A stretch of 64,000 nucleotides of DNA from contig NC_030852.1 of the NCBI RefSeq assembly GCF_000208745.1, positions 35,912,518 to 35,976,517 on the forward strand. The letters run 5' to 3'. A program made the position numbers and the translations under genes. Shown here in pieces: positions 37,439-49,100 of the stretch (the first letter of the stretch is position 1; every line of letters starts with the position of its first letter). Origin of the DNA: Theobroma cacao (taxonomy: Eukaryota; Streptophyta; Magnoliopsida; Malvales; Malvaceae). The notes below the pieces were generated by a model. It worked only from the letters and a program-made list of their open reading frames with translations. It did no database searches and was not told the DNA's origin.

Positions 37439-39460
37439 GATTTCAGAAATAATCAATTACTGTAATATCAAAAGCCACCAATCAGTCAAAGCAGACAGCA
37501 ATTTTATTTTATTTTTTTGCAATGACAATGCTCCACACTCTGCAATCCTACAAATCAGTTTAAAACAAAACAGAAAAGCTCTGGTTTTGCTAAAATAGGA
37601 ATTGCATCACTTCACCTCTGCTTATGTATAAGTAAAGAAATCAACAAAAAAAAATTTGCATCACAACACCACAAATTTAATCTTCACAGGTACGGGGAAA
37701 CAAGAAATTAGATCCAGTTAAAAAAAATTGTTCTACATAAGCTCTAAAGGGACATCAGATACTTATGAAAATTAAAGAAAATCCATTAATATATAACATG
37801 CCTGCACGTAGTGATGGTTTAATTTTACACTTGAGAATGACAAAGACAGGAAAAATGGCCAACTAACAGATGACGCAATTGCAACAGAAATAGCTTTTTA
37901 GGAGGGATCCAAGTAATGGGTACAAAAAGTATCCATCAACCCAGAAGAGAATGGAAAGGGAAAGCAAAACCATGCCTCTGCTTCAAACAGCAAAAATTAA
38001 ATTTAATGTAAGATCCTGCAAGCAATCCTGACCATAAGACAAGACCTTGAAAGCTGTAAATCTCGAAGATCTAATGCCAACTATTACCGACATTTAATCC
38101 TTTACATGTCACTTTGCCTTTATATCTTTCACATGATATGGGGACCCAACTCATATCGAACTCAGCCATCCTAACATGGTCCCATTCATTCTCTATTGGT
38201 AATTCTCTTTTCCCACCGAGTCAAAAAGGCAGCCGGGAAGCTATGGATTTCCTACCCAGCATGGAAAGCAGAAAAGGAAATACTAATTAAAAGTAAAGGA
38301 AATAGAGAAACACAACATGTTGTTTTCTAATCATTTCCTTGACATGGAAGAAAAGGTTGAATGATTTCATTGTCAGTGCAGGCCAACAGCTGTTTTTTTC
38401 TCACCGGAATTATCAATAGCTACATTGACCTCATGAACAACAAGTAATCAATTAACCACATGCAAAAACCAAACAGTTTCGATGCATTATGCATACCCTT
38501 CAAAGCAAAAGTATGAAAATTTGCAGCAACAAGACATGGGAAGCACCCAGAAAACAAAGAGAAGAAGAAAAGAGCAAGGAAAGAGAAAAGATTTTGTTTG
38601 ACTACGGATTTGAATTAATATTGATAAACAACTAAAAATAGTGATTTAGAGGAGGGTAGTAAAAGGTGGAAGAGAGAAGAACCACAACTTCATGTCTTTA
38701 AGGTAAAAACCAAGTCTTTGCCAAGTGATTAACTAAAGATAGGAATTCGATACAGAAAACAAGCCTCACCGGTAAAAAAAGGGTCAGATCTTTTGAGGCA
38801 ATGGAAGACATAAAAGCCCAAAAAAAGAATTACAGAAAGCAAGTACAAAGCAAAGAGACTGAAGAATGAGGAGATATTAACAGGACAAAAATAACAAGCA
38901 GAGAGATCTGACAAGAGAACCCAGGGAAAGCAACACCAAGTACGAAAAGAATTATACACTACAGCAAAGAAAGAGAGAGAGATTGTCTTTGGATTTGGTT
39001 TCCTGTACCTCCTCTCAATTCTTCAATTACTCTGTGTGCCTCAGTTACAAAAGAAGTAATGAGAAAGGGTGGTGGGTTCTGTTGTTTGAACGTAGAAAAA
39101 CAAATAAAAACTCTCTCTTTCCAAAGGAGAAAAACAAGAGAGAGAGAGAGAGAGAGAGAGCGCCCTGGAGTTGGGACAAAGGGATGTAAGAATTAAACTC
39201 ACTGAGATCTCGCTACAACCTTAAATAATGTGGGGATGCTCCCCTCTACTTCCTCGCCCTCTGTTTCTGCCTCGCTGCCCACCCTCCCCCCACGCTTTCC
39301 TACTCTCCTTCCTTCTTCACTCCTCTCTCTCTCTCTCTCTCTCTCTTCTTTCTTNCCTCTCTCTCTCTCTCTCTCTCTCTCTTTTTCCTTTATTTAATAC
39401 CACTATTTTATTTTTCGTTTAATTGGGGTGAAAGACAGAACAGAGGGGAATGATTTCTAT
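37439..39460 (-). other. PMT 5' leader region and promoter with (CT)n/(GA)n tracts
   Basis: The start codon lies close to an apparent leader acceptor, so the leader probably continues upstream through a spliced exon. A GA run at about 39135-39160 and a long CT run at about 39322-39382 mark the core promoter area; such pyrimidine patches are common near plant transcription starts. An ambiguous base at 39355 interrupts the CT run. The leader exon boundaries could not be fixed. Confidence 0.4.
39322..39382. repeat. (CT)n microsatellite interrupted by an ambiguous base
   Basis: Two CT runs flank TTCTTTCTTNCC, with N at 39355. The ambiguity suggests an unresolved length or base in the assembly. 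Confidence 0.85.
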
Positions 39461-42069
39461 CTTTGCGGACAAGAACGCGGGATTTTTTTCTTTTATAGTA
39501 ATAGGGTGTTGAAGATCTTATCTTTGCATGCCACGTAAGGGTTCAAGCAGCTGAGTACGATAGATAGAGAATCTCGTTGCCTTGCTCTTGTTCATGTTCA
39601 TGCTAAGATTTTTAAAGGCAGCCAGCCATGGCTTCTAATTTGGCTTATGCCCGGATTCCTTCACCCCTCTTTGAGGGTCCTTGTAAAGATTCTTCTCTCT
39701 TTTTATCCCTGACAATTCCACCACTGCACCCTTCACTTACATCGAGTTTTAACAAATAATAATCTAATTGTGTACACAGTATTAAGCTCTTTTTTAACAA
39801 GTAAAATGGAAAAAGAATAGAAGAGGGCCACTTGGCTGTGTTGTGTAGTTGTTATGGATATGGTTTTAATGCAAAAGGCACACAGCAAATCCCATCAGGG
39901 CGTCCATAGGATAAACATTACACCCACGTTACCTGTGACGGACCGTCGGCGCAGCACCTGCATTCTATATTCTAATTCTATTATACAACTTACAGGTTAA
40001 TTAATTAAGTGTATAAATAAATAAATATATATATATATATTCAAAAAGACAATATTTCAGATCAATGTAATAAAAATATAACGAGTACATTTGTTAACAT
40101 ATTAATGGTGCATGAATTATAAAAGAAGGTAAAATAAATTAATTTTGTTATCAGTGTAACTTTTTGTTTATAATTAGAGTTATTATTATTAAATTTATAA
40201 ATTAAAAGACAAAGGGCTTTAATTTGGGGTCTTGGTATTTGTGAGCATAAAGTCTGAAAGCAACGCAGGCAGAACGCTTGACTGGTGTTGGTGACTTTGT
40301 GTGTATTCTATTATTATAATAATTAAGGGTGTTTGCATTTGTTTGGCATCGTTTTGTCAAACACTTTGACTCACCGCCCCTCTCCTTTTCTAACTCATTG
40401 GCATTACACCTAACCGAATTCCACCACCATTATTACAAAACCGTTGGATAACTAAAAGAGAAATGAAGATAAAACCATTGTCGGAATTTCTCTTCCTTTT
40501 TATTTTCCAATTGGTTTATCCATCGTACACCAGGAAAACAATTTCCTACCTCAAATTTTGAACCCATTGACTTTAACATTTTTTCTTCTCCATAGCTTTT
40601 GACTATGCTCTCCTAATTGGCTTTATAAATCATGATATATCAATTATTAATTTGTTTTTATTTTTTTCCTGCATTTAATACTTTGGGGTCAAAATAAAAT
40701 GTAAAAGGTAAAAATTAAATATTTTTTTAAAAATAAAAAATTCAAATTTGTTATTCACAAAAGGAATTAAGAATGTGATTTTTCAACATAAGATAATACA
40801 TATGTCACAGATCTGTATTTGTAATTTAAAATATATATTTACAGAATAAGATTATTATCTATAAGTCTAAAAATTGATCTCATTTTTCAATAATACGATA
40901 TCCATGTCATTTTCCTCTACTTTATTGTGTGGTGTCCTGCTTGCATTAATTCTTTTATTTACAAAAAAAAAAAGAGACCCGCTTTAATATGAATCTACCT
41001 CAATTTTGATATCTCGTGAGAAGTCTTACAATATTTTAAATCCAAAAAATACATTTATTAAATGAAAGAAAAATTTTACTTATAAACTCAATAAACATTT
41101 AATATTTTACTTATATGAAATCGTAATACGTAAATATTGAATTTTAATTGAAGATATTATAATTCATATCTTTTATAGATAATAATAATTATTATTTAAT
41201 AAATTAGGATTTTATACTTTATTTTTATCATATATATAGTAGATAGTAAATAACAAAAATAATAATTGTATGAAAAAATTTTAAAAATAGAAATGTTTGG
41301 CATATTCCCAAAAGCGGTGTAACCCTGTATACGACTTATTTCCGAAATGAGAGGAGAGCTTGTTTTGTGAACGGACCGACGCACGACTTTGTCTTTTTCT
41401 TTATTAAAAAATAAAAAACATACTTTTTAACAGCTAAGAGTTTTATCTTTAAAAAGAAAAAAAAATTAAAAATCTCTAAATCACCGACATTTGTCTGTTA
41501 TTGACTTTATTCCTTTCTTTTGTAATATCCTCCACACGTAAAAGTCACATTCAAATGTTCATTAGATCCCCATCTCTATGCCTAAGTATTTCTGATAAGT
41601 TTCAATTATTATAATTAATTAAATTATTACTCTTTTTATCTAAATTATAAAAAAAAAATCAAATTTTAATATATAATAAATTAAAATAGAAAATTTTACC
41701 GTAATTTTTTGTAAAAATAAATTTCAGATTCCGACAGTCTCAAAACATGCAAAATTAAAGGCAACATGTTATGGATGTAGAAATACATTGTTCCACCTTT
41801 ATAAATGAATTTATTAATTAGAAGTCTAGGCAGGGCGGGTTGAGGAAGCCAATGAAACTGCTCACTGCCGACAGGTCCAAGGACAAGGAATCTGGTGAAG
41901 ACAAAAAACTAGGATGTGTTAAAAATCTACTATTGTTTCTCACCTCTTTCTTTATTTATCCATTAATAAATGAATATTTATAAAATTAAATGCCAATTTT
42001 CAACTAATTTGATACAACTGTGTTATATTGTAGTAAATTTTTTGAAGGATTAAAAAAGACATAACACTT

Positions 42070-42560
42070 AAATAATTTTTTAAATTATTTAAAAATATTT
42101 AAGTAAGTTATTATTATTTTTTATGTTTAATCAAATATCGTACTTTTATTTTAAGTTAAATAAGTTTTTATGACTAATGATTGATTAATTATAATTACTA
42201 AAAATATTACTTGTTATTTTATATCCACATGATATTGACATGACATTAATGTGGGTGGTGAAAAATATCACATGATTACATTATCATGTTAAATTAGCAT
42301 GTCATGTTATTATCAATTGTGATATGTTAACATGTCATATTATAATCAATTATACTATTTTAATATATCACTTCAACATGATGTGATATAAAATAACAAA
42401 TAACATTTTGATTAAATTAATAGTTACTTATAAAGACTTATTTGATTTAAAATAAAAAAAATATTTATTTAATTTGAAATAAAAATATAAGAGTTTGATT
42501 AAATATAATAAAAGTATAAAAATTTATTTAATTTTTAAAATAATTTAAAACTTTTTTATA
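42070..42560. mobile_element. MITE-like inverted-repeat element, copy 2
   Basis: Left arm (about 42070-42235) and right arm (about 42375-42560) are imperfect reverse complements. The pair TTGTTATTTTATATC / GATATAAAATAACAA is the clearest inner match, and TTTAATCAAA / TTTGATTAAA is a match further out. Arm sequences resemble those of the element at 26999-27395. The central part holds short repeats of a CATGTCATGTTA-like motif. There is no coding capacity, as expected for a non-autonomous DNA element. Confidence 0.55.
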
Positions 42561-44863
42561 TATTATTTCAATTAAAAAACAAAAATTTTACAGCCATACT
42601 TTGAATGGTACGTCTTAAAAAGATAACGTTTTAAGTAACATTCAAACAAAGACAAAGAACAGGATCAACGGCTTTGTCCCTATCCAAAATTGGGATTGCA
42701 ATAAGCCAGAATCAACCCCATCACTGACATGTGTAATTTGCTTCTTCTTTTTTAGGAATAAATTCGTTAAATTTTATAAAAATGATATCGTCAATACATA
42801 CACATAAATCAGAAAAGAAAAGAAAATCAATTTTATAAAAAATGGTTAAAGAGAAACCATTAGTCATTAGTCATCAGTCAAGCTTCAAATTTAATGATGG
42901 TTGTAGTTGCCAAGCCTTGCAGTTGAAGCTACAAAGGCAATTGGCGAGCATGGCCCCTCTCATTTGCAAACAATGACATCTTTTTGCTTCATCTTTTTTT
43001 TGTTTTCTGGTGGAACCTTATCCTTGAAGTAATGTTCAAAGTTTTATTAAACACCCATATCTTAATTAAGAAAAAAAATAAATTATTTCAATCAATTTTA
43101 CAAATTATACAGTTTTGTAAATACAAAATAAAAAAATTTATGAAAAAAAAATTCAAATAAATTTTTAAAAAATTTTGTATCTAAAATTAAATATGCAATA
43201 ATCAAATAGATAATAAATGATCTAACTAGATCATAATTCTTGCTTTATGATCGAATCTCATTTTCAACGAAAGTTGATGTTTGATATGTGATCCAGCTGA
43301 TTGATCCAATACCAATTAAAATTATGATGTGCCACATATATTTAATATTTAAGATGTATCTCCAATCAAATCAATTTCATTCTTTCATTTTCTTCCTCCT
43401 TTTTCATTTGCTTTCCATTTTGGCCAGCCAAACTAGTGACAAAACACGTAACCCAAACTTGGATATGTGTTGCCACTTCAAGCAAGTAATGGCAAAGGCA
43501 ATTTAGGCAAAAATTTGTCATTTTCCTCCCTCGAAATTAAAATTTCAACCAAAAAGGAGGCTCAAAATAAGAAAAAATTTCAATCTTTAGAGAGTAGTTT
43601 TGTCCTTGTTGTCACCAACCTTTTTGTTTGGGTTAAATTATTTAAAAGTATTACGTGGTTTTCCACCCACTCATGCATGTCAATAATTATGCTTAAAACG
43701 ATCGCAACCTATAGGATTGAATTCTAGTGATACAATTGGAAGATTAATTAAACTTACTTCCAAAGTCATTTGGCCATCATGTTTTGTCTAATTACCCAAG
43801 ATAAATTATTGCTAGAAACTGCTTCTTTAAGTTTTGCTCTTTCGTCATAGATCTGACCATCACCTCCAAATGAAAAATGGGTTGCAAGCTAAATTGAACG
43901 AATTTGATTCAGATGATAGCAATGATCATGTGACATGAAAGTGCCATTTTGCCAAGGGAGGGAGAGAGGTTAGATTAGAAATTGAATGATTTCACATGGG
44001 GTTAGGGAGGTAGTGGCCCCCCTCCCCCAAAGTGCAGAAACCCTTTGAAATAAAGCCCCAGATTGTGACCGACGGTGTTAGCTTAGGACTGTTCCTGTGA
44101 TGAGACCAACACGTTTTATTACCAATCGAAGAGAAAAATGGACACCCTACGTGACTGATTAGCACGTAATTGGACCTGTCGCTGTATATATATATAATAA
44201 CATTTAAGCAATGGGAAAGAGCTTTAGAAGCACCACATGGCATGTTCTCATCCCCCATGTGCCTCAGGCCCTCCAATAATTTTGCCATGTCTCTCATCTG
44301 CTTTGCCTTCGGCTTTTGCCAATTGCCAAGCATTTTATTTCCGATGCTGGGTGTTGACTCTGCCCAAAACCCCATCTGCTAATGTACCAAAGGAAGGTGG
44401 CCATAGGCTTGGATGCATGTCTTTGAGCACTTTGTTTAGTGGTAATGTTGTCTTACAATGAAAAGATTATATTTACAAGTATTCCTTTCTGTATTCTTCT
44501 TATTATCTTTTGCATGTTCTTGATCGTACATACATGCTTTAAATATTTTAATGCCAGAGGAGAACGACAGCCAAATTTATCTTAGATTGAGATGTTTAAT
44601 TAAAGATGCAAATCTTTAATGACAAATCGTATTTAATCGTAAGGTGATCGACAACAGATACCAAGTGGAGCCGAAACATGAATAGAAAGCCATGCATGCT
44701 CCCACATCTTAATTAGGATCAAACTTTTACTTTGACTTTTTTGCCAGTTCATGTTAAAGTCTTTGAGGAAGAATTTCTGCTTTTCAAACCCCATGTGTCA
44801 CGATGCTTCCTTTTATGTTTCACGATTGTGACTTACAAAACCAACCTCACGGGTAAACATTAA

Positions 44864-45090
44864 TCTCAATTAATGTAGAATTTATTATTCCATCTGAAAT
44901 TATGATATTCTGTATCACATTGTCATTATCTTTTATAGTACGTCATTAGTATCTTAAAATTAGATATCTTCAATCTCAATTAATGTGATATTCATGACTT
45001 TCCTACTAGATTATAATATTTTAAAATTGAATATTTTCAATCTTAACCAATGTAAAATTTATGATTCTCCTATGAAATCATAAAATAGTA
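44864..45090. repeat. Three degenerate repeats of an AATCTCAATTAATGT-like unit
   Basis: Similar segments begin at about 44864, 44972 and 45030. Each has a CAATCTCAATTAATGT-like start, then a TTTATGATT-like part and an ATTATAAT or AAATCATAA-like end. Divergence is high, so this is an old local duplication or a decayed element. Confidence 0.4.
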
Positions 45091-45633
45091 GATATTTGAC
45101 AGGATAAGCCAAGAAAAACCAACCACTTTGTCTTACCTTAGGAATAGAGAATCTCGTCATGTTGCTTTCCACTTTGGATTTTCCATTTTCCATTCTGCAT
45201 TTTCTCCTTGCCTTCATTTTCTCCCTAATTATCGGGGATGATAGTATATATTATCATTTATAGACGGAATTCAAATGGTATAGTAATTTATTTATATAGT
45301 AGAAATTAGCAACCAGACGACTCAAGTCCATGTGCATTAGCCCATGGTTCAAAAGCAAAGCCATGAGCAAAGACTCGGTGATATAATAAATAAAGTCTCG
45401 GTTATTTTTCCAGATAGAAACTGCAGAGTATTATTCATACCGAAATAGTATTAATATTTTACAGGAAAAGCGTCTCCGGCAATAAGTGAGTTGGCTAACA
45501 CTAGGAACAGGTAAGTTACTTTCTTACCATGTCAGCATGACATTTAGAATAAACTGTATAAGTATTCTCAAGATTATGACATCGAATGTTACATTTTTTT
45601 TTTGTCTCACTCTACCAGTTGAATGTGCTGATG

Positions 45634-47247
45634 TCAATAACAAACATTGTTTGATGAAGATGATGGTCTGCCGGCCTTGACTGGAACTTCTCTACCACAA
45701 TGGTAATCGACCTGGCTTAAATCATTATACCCAGCCACAGCAACATCAATTGCTGTCTGAGCAGCCATCTTCTCCCTTTCAGCCACTGCTTTCAGTCGGT
45801 GCCTTTCAGCTCTTGAGCCAATAACCTGCCCCAGGATTGAAGCCGTGATGGTCAAAGCCATAGCTGTTTTGGGTATTAAGACTGACTTCCTAAACATGGC
45901 TATGAAGGGCACGGCTGCATGCACAGCTGCAAACCATGATAGTGAAAACTTCTCAGTGTGCTCCTTCCAAACACCCAAAGGCACATTAGCCGCCATGCCT
46001 AAGAGAGCAATAACAAACACCTTTGCAGGCAGTGGCTGAGGGCGTAAATTTTTAACAAGGGCGGTGCGTGCTAGGGTAGCCCTTGCAGCAACAACAGCAC
46101 GGGGGCATCTGAGCTTCATGCCAGGTGGGGGTTGAAGAGCAGTTGCCACAAGTGGTAGGACACAACTCACTGCTCTGTAGGATTTCGCAATTGGGCAATT
46201 CCCAGTTTGTAACCACTCGTCTCCCAATGCATCATGGTTTGATGAATCCCCATTCTGAAAAATCACAACAAAGCTCAGAATCAGTGAAGTTTTCGGTGGT
46301 TATTTGGTATTAGATGCATTGTCTGCAAGGGACACAATTGGTATTATATTTCATACTGCTAAGCTTGCAGAAAAGAGCCATTGCCTATAACATAATCTCT
46401 CTACAAGACATCAATGTAGTTCAGAACTAACAAGGATGGAGCCTAATTAGACAGTCCTACAGAAATCATAAGTCCAAATCTTCCAACTGGTTCTTAAGGA
46501 TTGGTTGCTCCAAAGTTCATGTTGACATCCCACAACATGTTACATTTATGCTGGTCCACCTCTTATTTGAAAACGTTGCCCTGTGCAAATGATATTTTCT
46601 TTCATCTGTTCTTCCCCTTTTCCCCCCAAATTCTTTCAGTCACTCCTCTAAAATAAACCATTGCATATGGTGTAAGAATGTGGATTACCTGAGAAGAGGT
46701 TTCTTGCTTGTTGGATGAGTCAGATTTCTTTTTCTGGTTCTTCCATTTATCCAAGAAGGGACCAAAGCTGAATGGTCCTCCACCACCAAATGCTGACAGA
46801 CTGATTGTTGCAACTTTTGCTGCTAAGGGGTTAAATTGCGGGGTTGGCTCCTGTTTCAGACTATTACAGCGACCATCAGACCTCCCCGAGAGTGGTACAA
46901 TGCCATCCTTCCCATGAAAGAGCCTAAACGCCATATCAAAATTTGGAGCATCTTCAAATATTGGACCTCTTGCTCCCTGTACCTGCAGAAAAGGTATAGA
47001 CAAAATCAACTCTGGTGCAAGGCCTACATGATAGTTCAGAATCTACATATAAGCACCAATGCATGACTACCAGACAAAGGATATCAAAGAGGCTAAGAGA
47101 ACTTACAGGAATGGGAAAATTCAGTGAAGAGAATGAGAAGTTTGTGGGCTTGTTGATGTTCCTAAGAAATGGACATCTCTGAATGTCCCTCTCATTAAAG
47201 GAACACTCAGACGTGTCCTCATTAATTCCCTTAAACCAGAAGTCCAT
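45634..47247 (-). CDS. Conserved plant protein of unknown function with C-terminal membrane segments
   Basis: Three coding exons join in frame: 47107-47247, 46689-46982 and 45634-46254, giving 351 residues. The N-terminal half has the block RDIQRCPFLRNINKPTNFSF, then GPIFEDAPNFDMAFRLFHG, a Gly/Phe-rich patch and a Lys/Ser-rich linker. The C-terminal half has a Cys/Pro block (NCPIAKSYRAVS), a basic helix, then two or three hydrophobic segments (around VFVIALLGMAANVPLGVW, AAVHAAVPFIAMF and AMALTITASILGQVIG) before a charged C-terminus. There is no signal peptide and no catalytic motif I recognise. The residue style looks strongly conserved, as in a family present across plants, but I cannot name it. 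The ATG at 47247 is the first in-frame ATG after the acceptor at 47276; a non-coding leader exon appears to end at 48053. Confidence 0.85.
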
Positions 47248-47275
47248 CGTTTCAAGTAACCAACACAATGCACCT

Positions 47276-49100
47276 GCAAAGAAAGCTTCAAACCTTCAGA
47301 AAACAAATGTTTGGGCTGCCGGGAAGGGCAGGAAAGGACCTCCATTTTCAAAGATAAGTGTGGCTATCCTGAAAGCTGCCTGAAGTTTTCAAGCATCAAG
47401 TTATCACATCACTAAGCACATAGAAACTTTCCCCCGGCATAATCCACTTTGCCCCCCTAAATTAAAAAGAAAACACACATCTAGAAATTCTTTTTTGGCA
47501 CAAGGAAAAAGCCAAATGCAAAGAAAATCGTTGTTGATGGTTCCTTATTTGAGTCAAGCACTATTCATCGCCTTAGCTTGATAATAGATTTTGTTTAATA
47601 GAAAATTTAAACTAATTGCAGAAACCTTTAGACTAGAACCAGCTCCTGATTAAAGCAATTGAAGCTCTAGAAAAAATGCTTATAATTACTACAATCTTTC
47701 ATTTGTATAATCATTCCTAATTCAAGCTGTAAAATTTTTCATTAAAATCCATCAAGAACAGAAAAAATACAGGAAAAAAAAATGAAAAAGCAATGAGTAT
47801 CCATATGGGCAAATGACATACGATAATTGGAAATGAATAGTTCAAGCCAAGTGCAATTGAACATCAATAAAAAATTGAACGGTAACCAACTAAGCAGACT
47901 CAAGACAAAAGAAATCAATTTTCGATAATAATTCACATGAAATCAATAAGAACCATAAAATTTCATTCTAATTCTACTCTAAGAGGAAACGAAAATAAAT
48001 GGGTTCGCAGAAAACCTGGAGGTAGAAGCTAAAATCGAGGTGTGTTTTGTACCTGTAAAGGATTTTTCGTCGGGTGATTTTCTCGGTGTTTGGGCTGAAA
48101 CTTCCAGGCCAAGCAGAGAGAGAGAGGAGCAGAAAGCTGCGAAGAAAGACGTGTGGCTGACACAAGACACCAACGCGCGCGCGAATCCGGAGGGCAGGTT
48201 ATTGTGTGGGTATCAAAGCAATGACCGGCTTCACCAGGTTATTTTGCACATTGGCTACTTTCAATTACCGGTCATCAACGTGGCTGGCCTAGCACCCAAA
48301 TTCTGTTTTATTGCATCTACTTAAATTGATTAAAGGTTTAATATGAGATTTGAGCAAGCAATGTCCGCTTTGGATTCGGTTCAGTTTTTTGGTTTAGATA
48401 TCCATCTTACTTGTATATAAATAGGTTTAAGCAGTTAGCGGGTAGTGGCCCAACGCGTTTAAAATTTTCAAGTACGAGAGAGGAGCAGAGAATCAATGGA
48501 AGTAGTTACTAGCATCATTTGGGAACTTGGCCAGCCACAATGGATAGGGAGGAAGACAATTTCCGATGGTCAAAAGAAAATATAGAATTTCACTTGTTAC
48601 AAGTAGAACATATAAATATGTATATACAAAAGATAGGGATATCCCAGAATTAATTTATGCCCAAAAGTGAATACAGGAAGACATCCACCAAAACAAAACA
48701 TGCCTGGAGAGGCTACCCTTTTCAGGCTGGCAAGTTCATCAGGCTTTTCCCATGCGAATGGCTAATTCTAATTAGAAATGAAAGAACCTGTACCAGCGCA
48801 TCAAAAGTTCCGAACAAAGGAAATTACAGAAGGCGGGCAATATACTCATAAGCAAAGTATAATACAAACAAAAAAGAAAAGGAAAACAAGGAAATAGGTC
48901 ACAAATAGACATTGAAACTCCAAGACCCGAAGTGAAAATGTTCAACTTTGAGGGACACGAGATAGTTCTAACCTATTAAGTTCACCTTAGGATTCAAAAG
49001 AGAGTTTTGCCCCGAATGACATTCCACAAGCAGCTCACGGCTCCCAATGCCTTACCCATGTGAAGCCTGTAACCCACAATTTGGCAGGGCAGAAAAGACT
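47276..49100. other. Leader/promoter of the unknown gene and 3' flank of RPA1
   Basis: A leader intron 47276-48052 is supported by a CAG|GTACAA donor at 48053 (minus strand) and a TTTGCAG acceptor at 47276. The leader exon probably extends to about 48150. The remainder to 49100 is promoter and the RPA1 3' UTR; frames here are short and unsupported. Confidence 0.5.

Larger units (their letters stand above)
39461..45633. other. Gene-free AT-rich region
   Basis: About 6 kb with no supported gene. It holds the second MITE-like element (about 42070-42560), an AT microsatellite at about 40023-40040, and three degenerate copies of an AATCTCAATTAATGT-type unit at 44864-45090. A minus-strand frame at 43992-44375 begins with ATG and sits in a less AT-rich patch but resembles nothing known. 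Confidence 0.5.

Noticed and set aside
44217..44275. Short hairpin (CACATGG/CCATGTG) considered as a microRNA precursor
   Set aside because: The stem is only about seven pairs and the arms do not match a microRNA I know.
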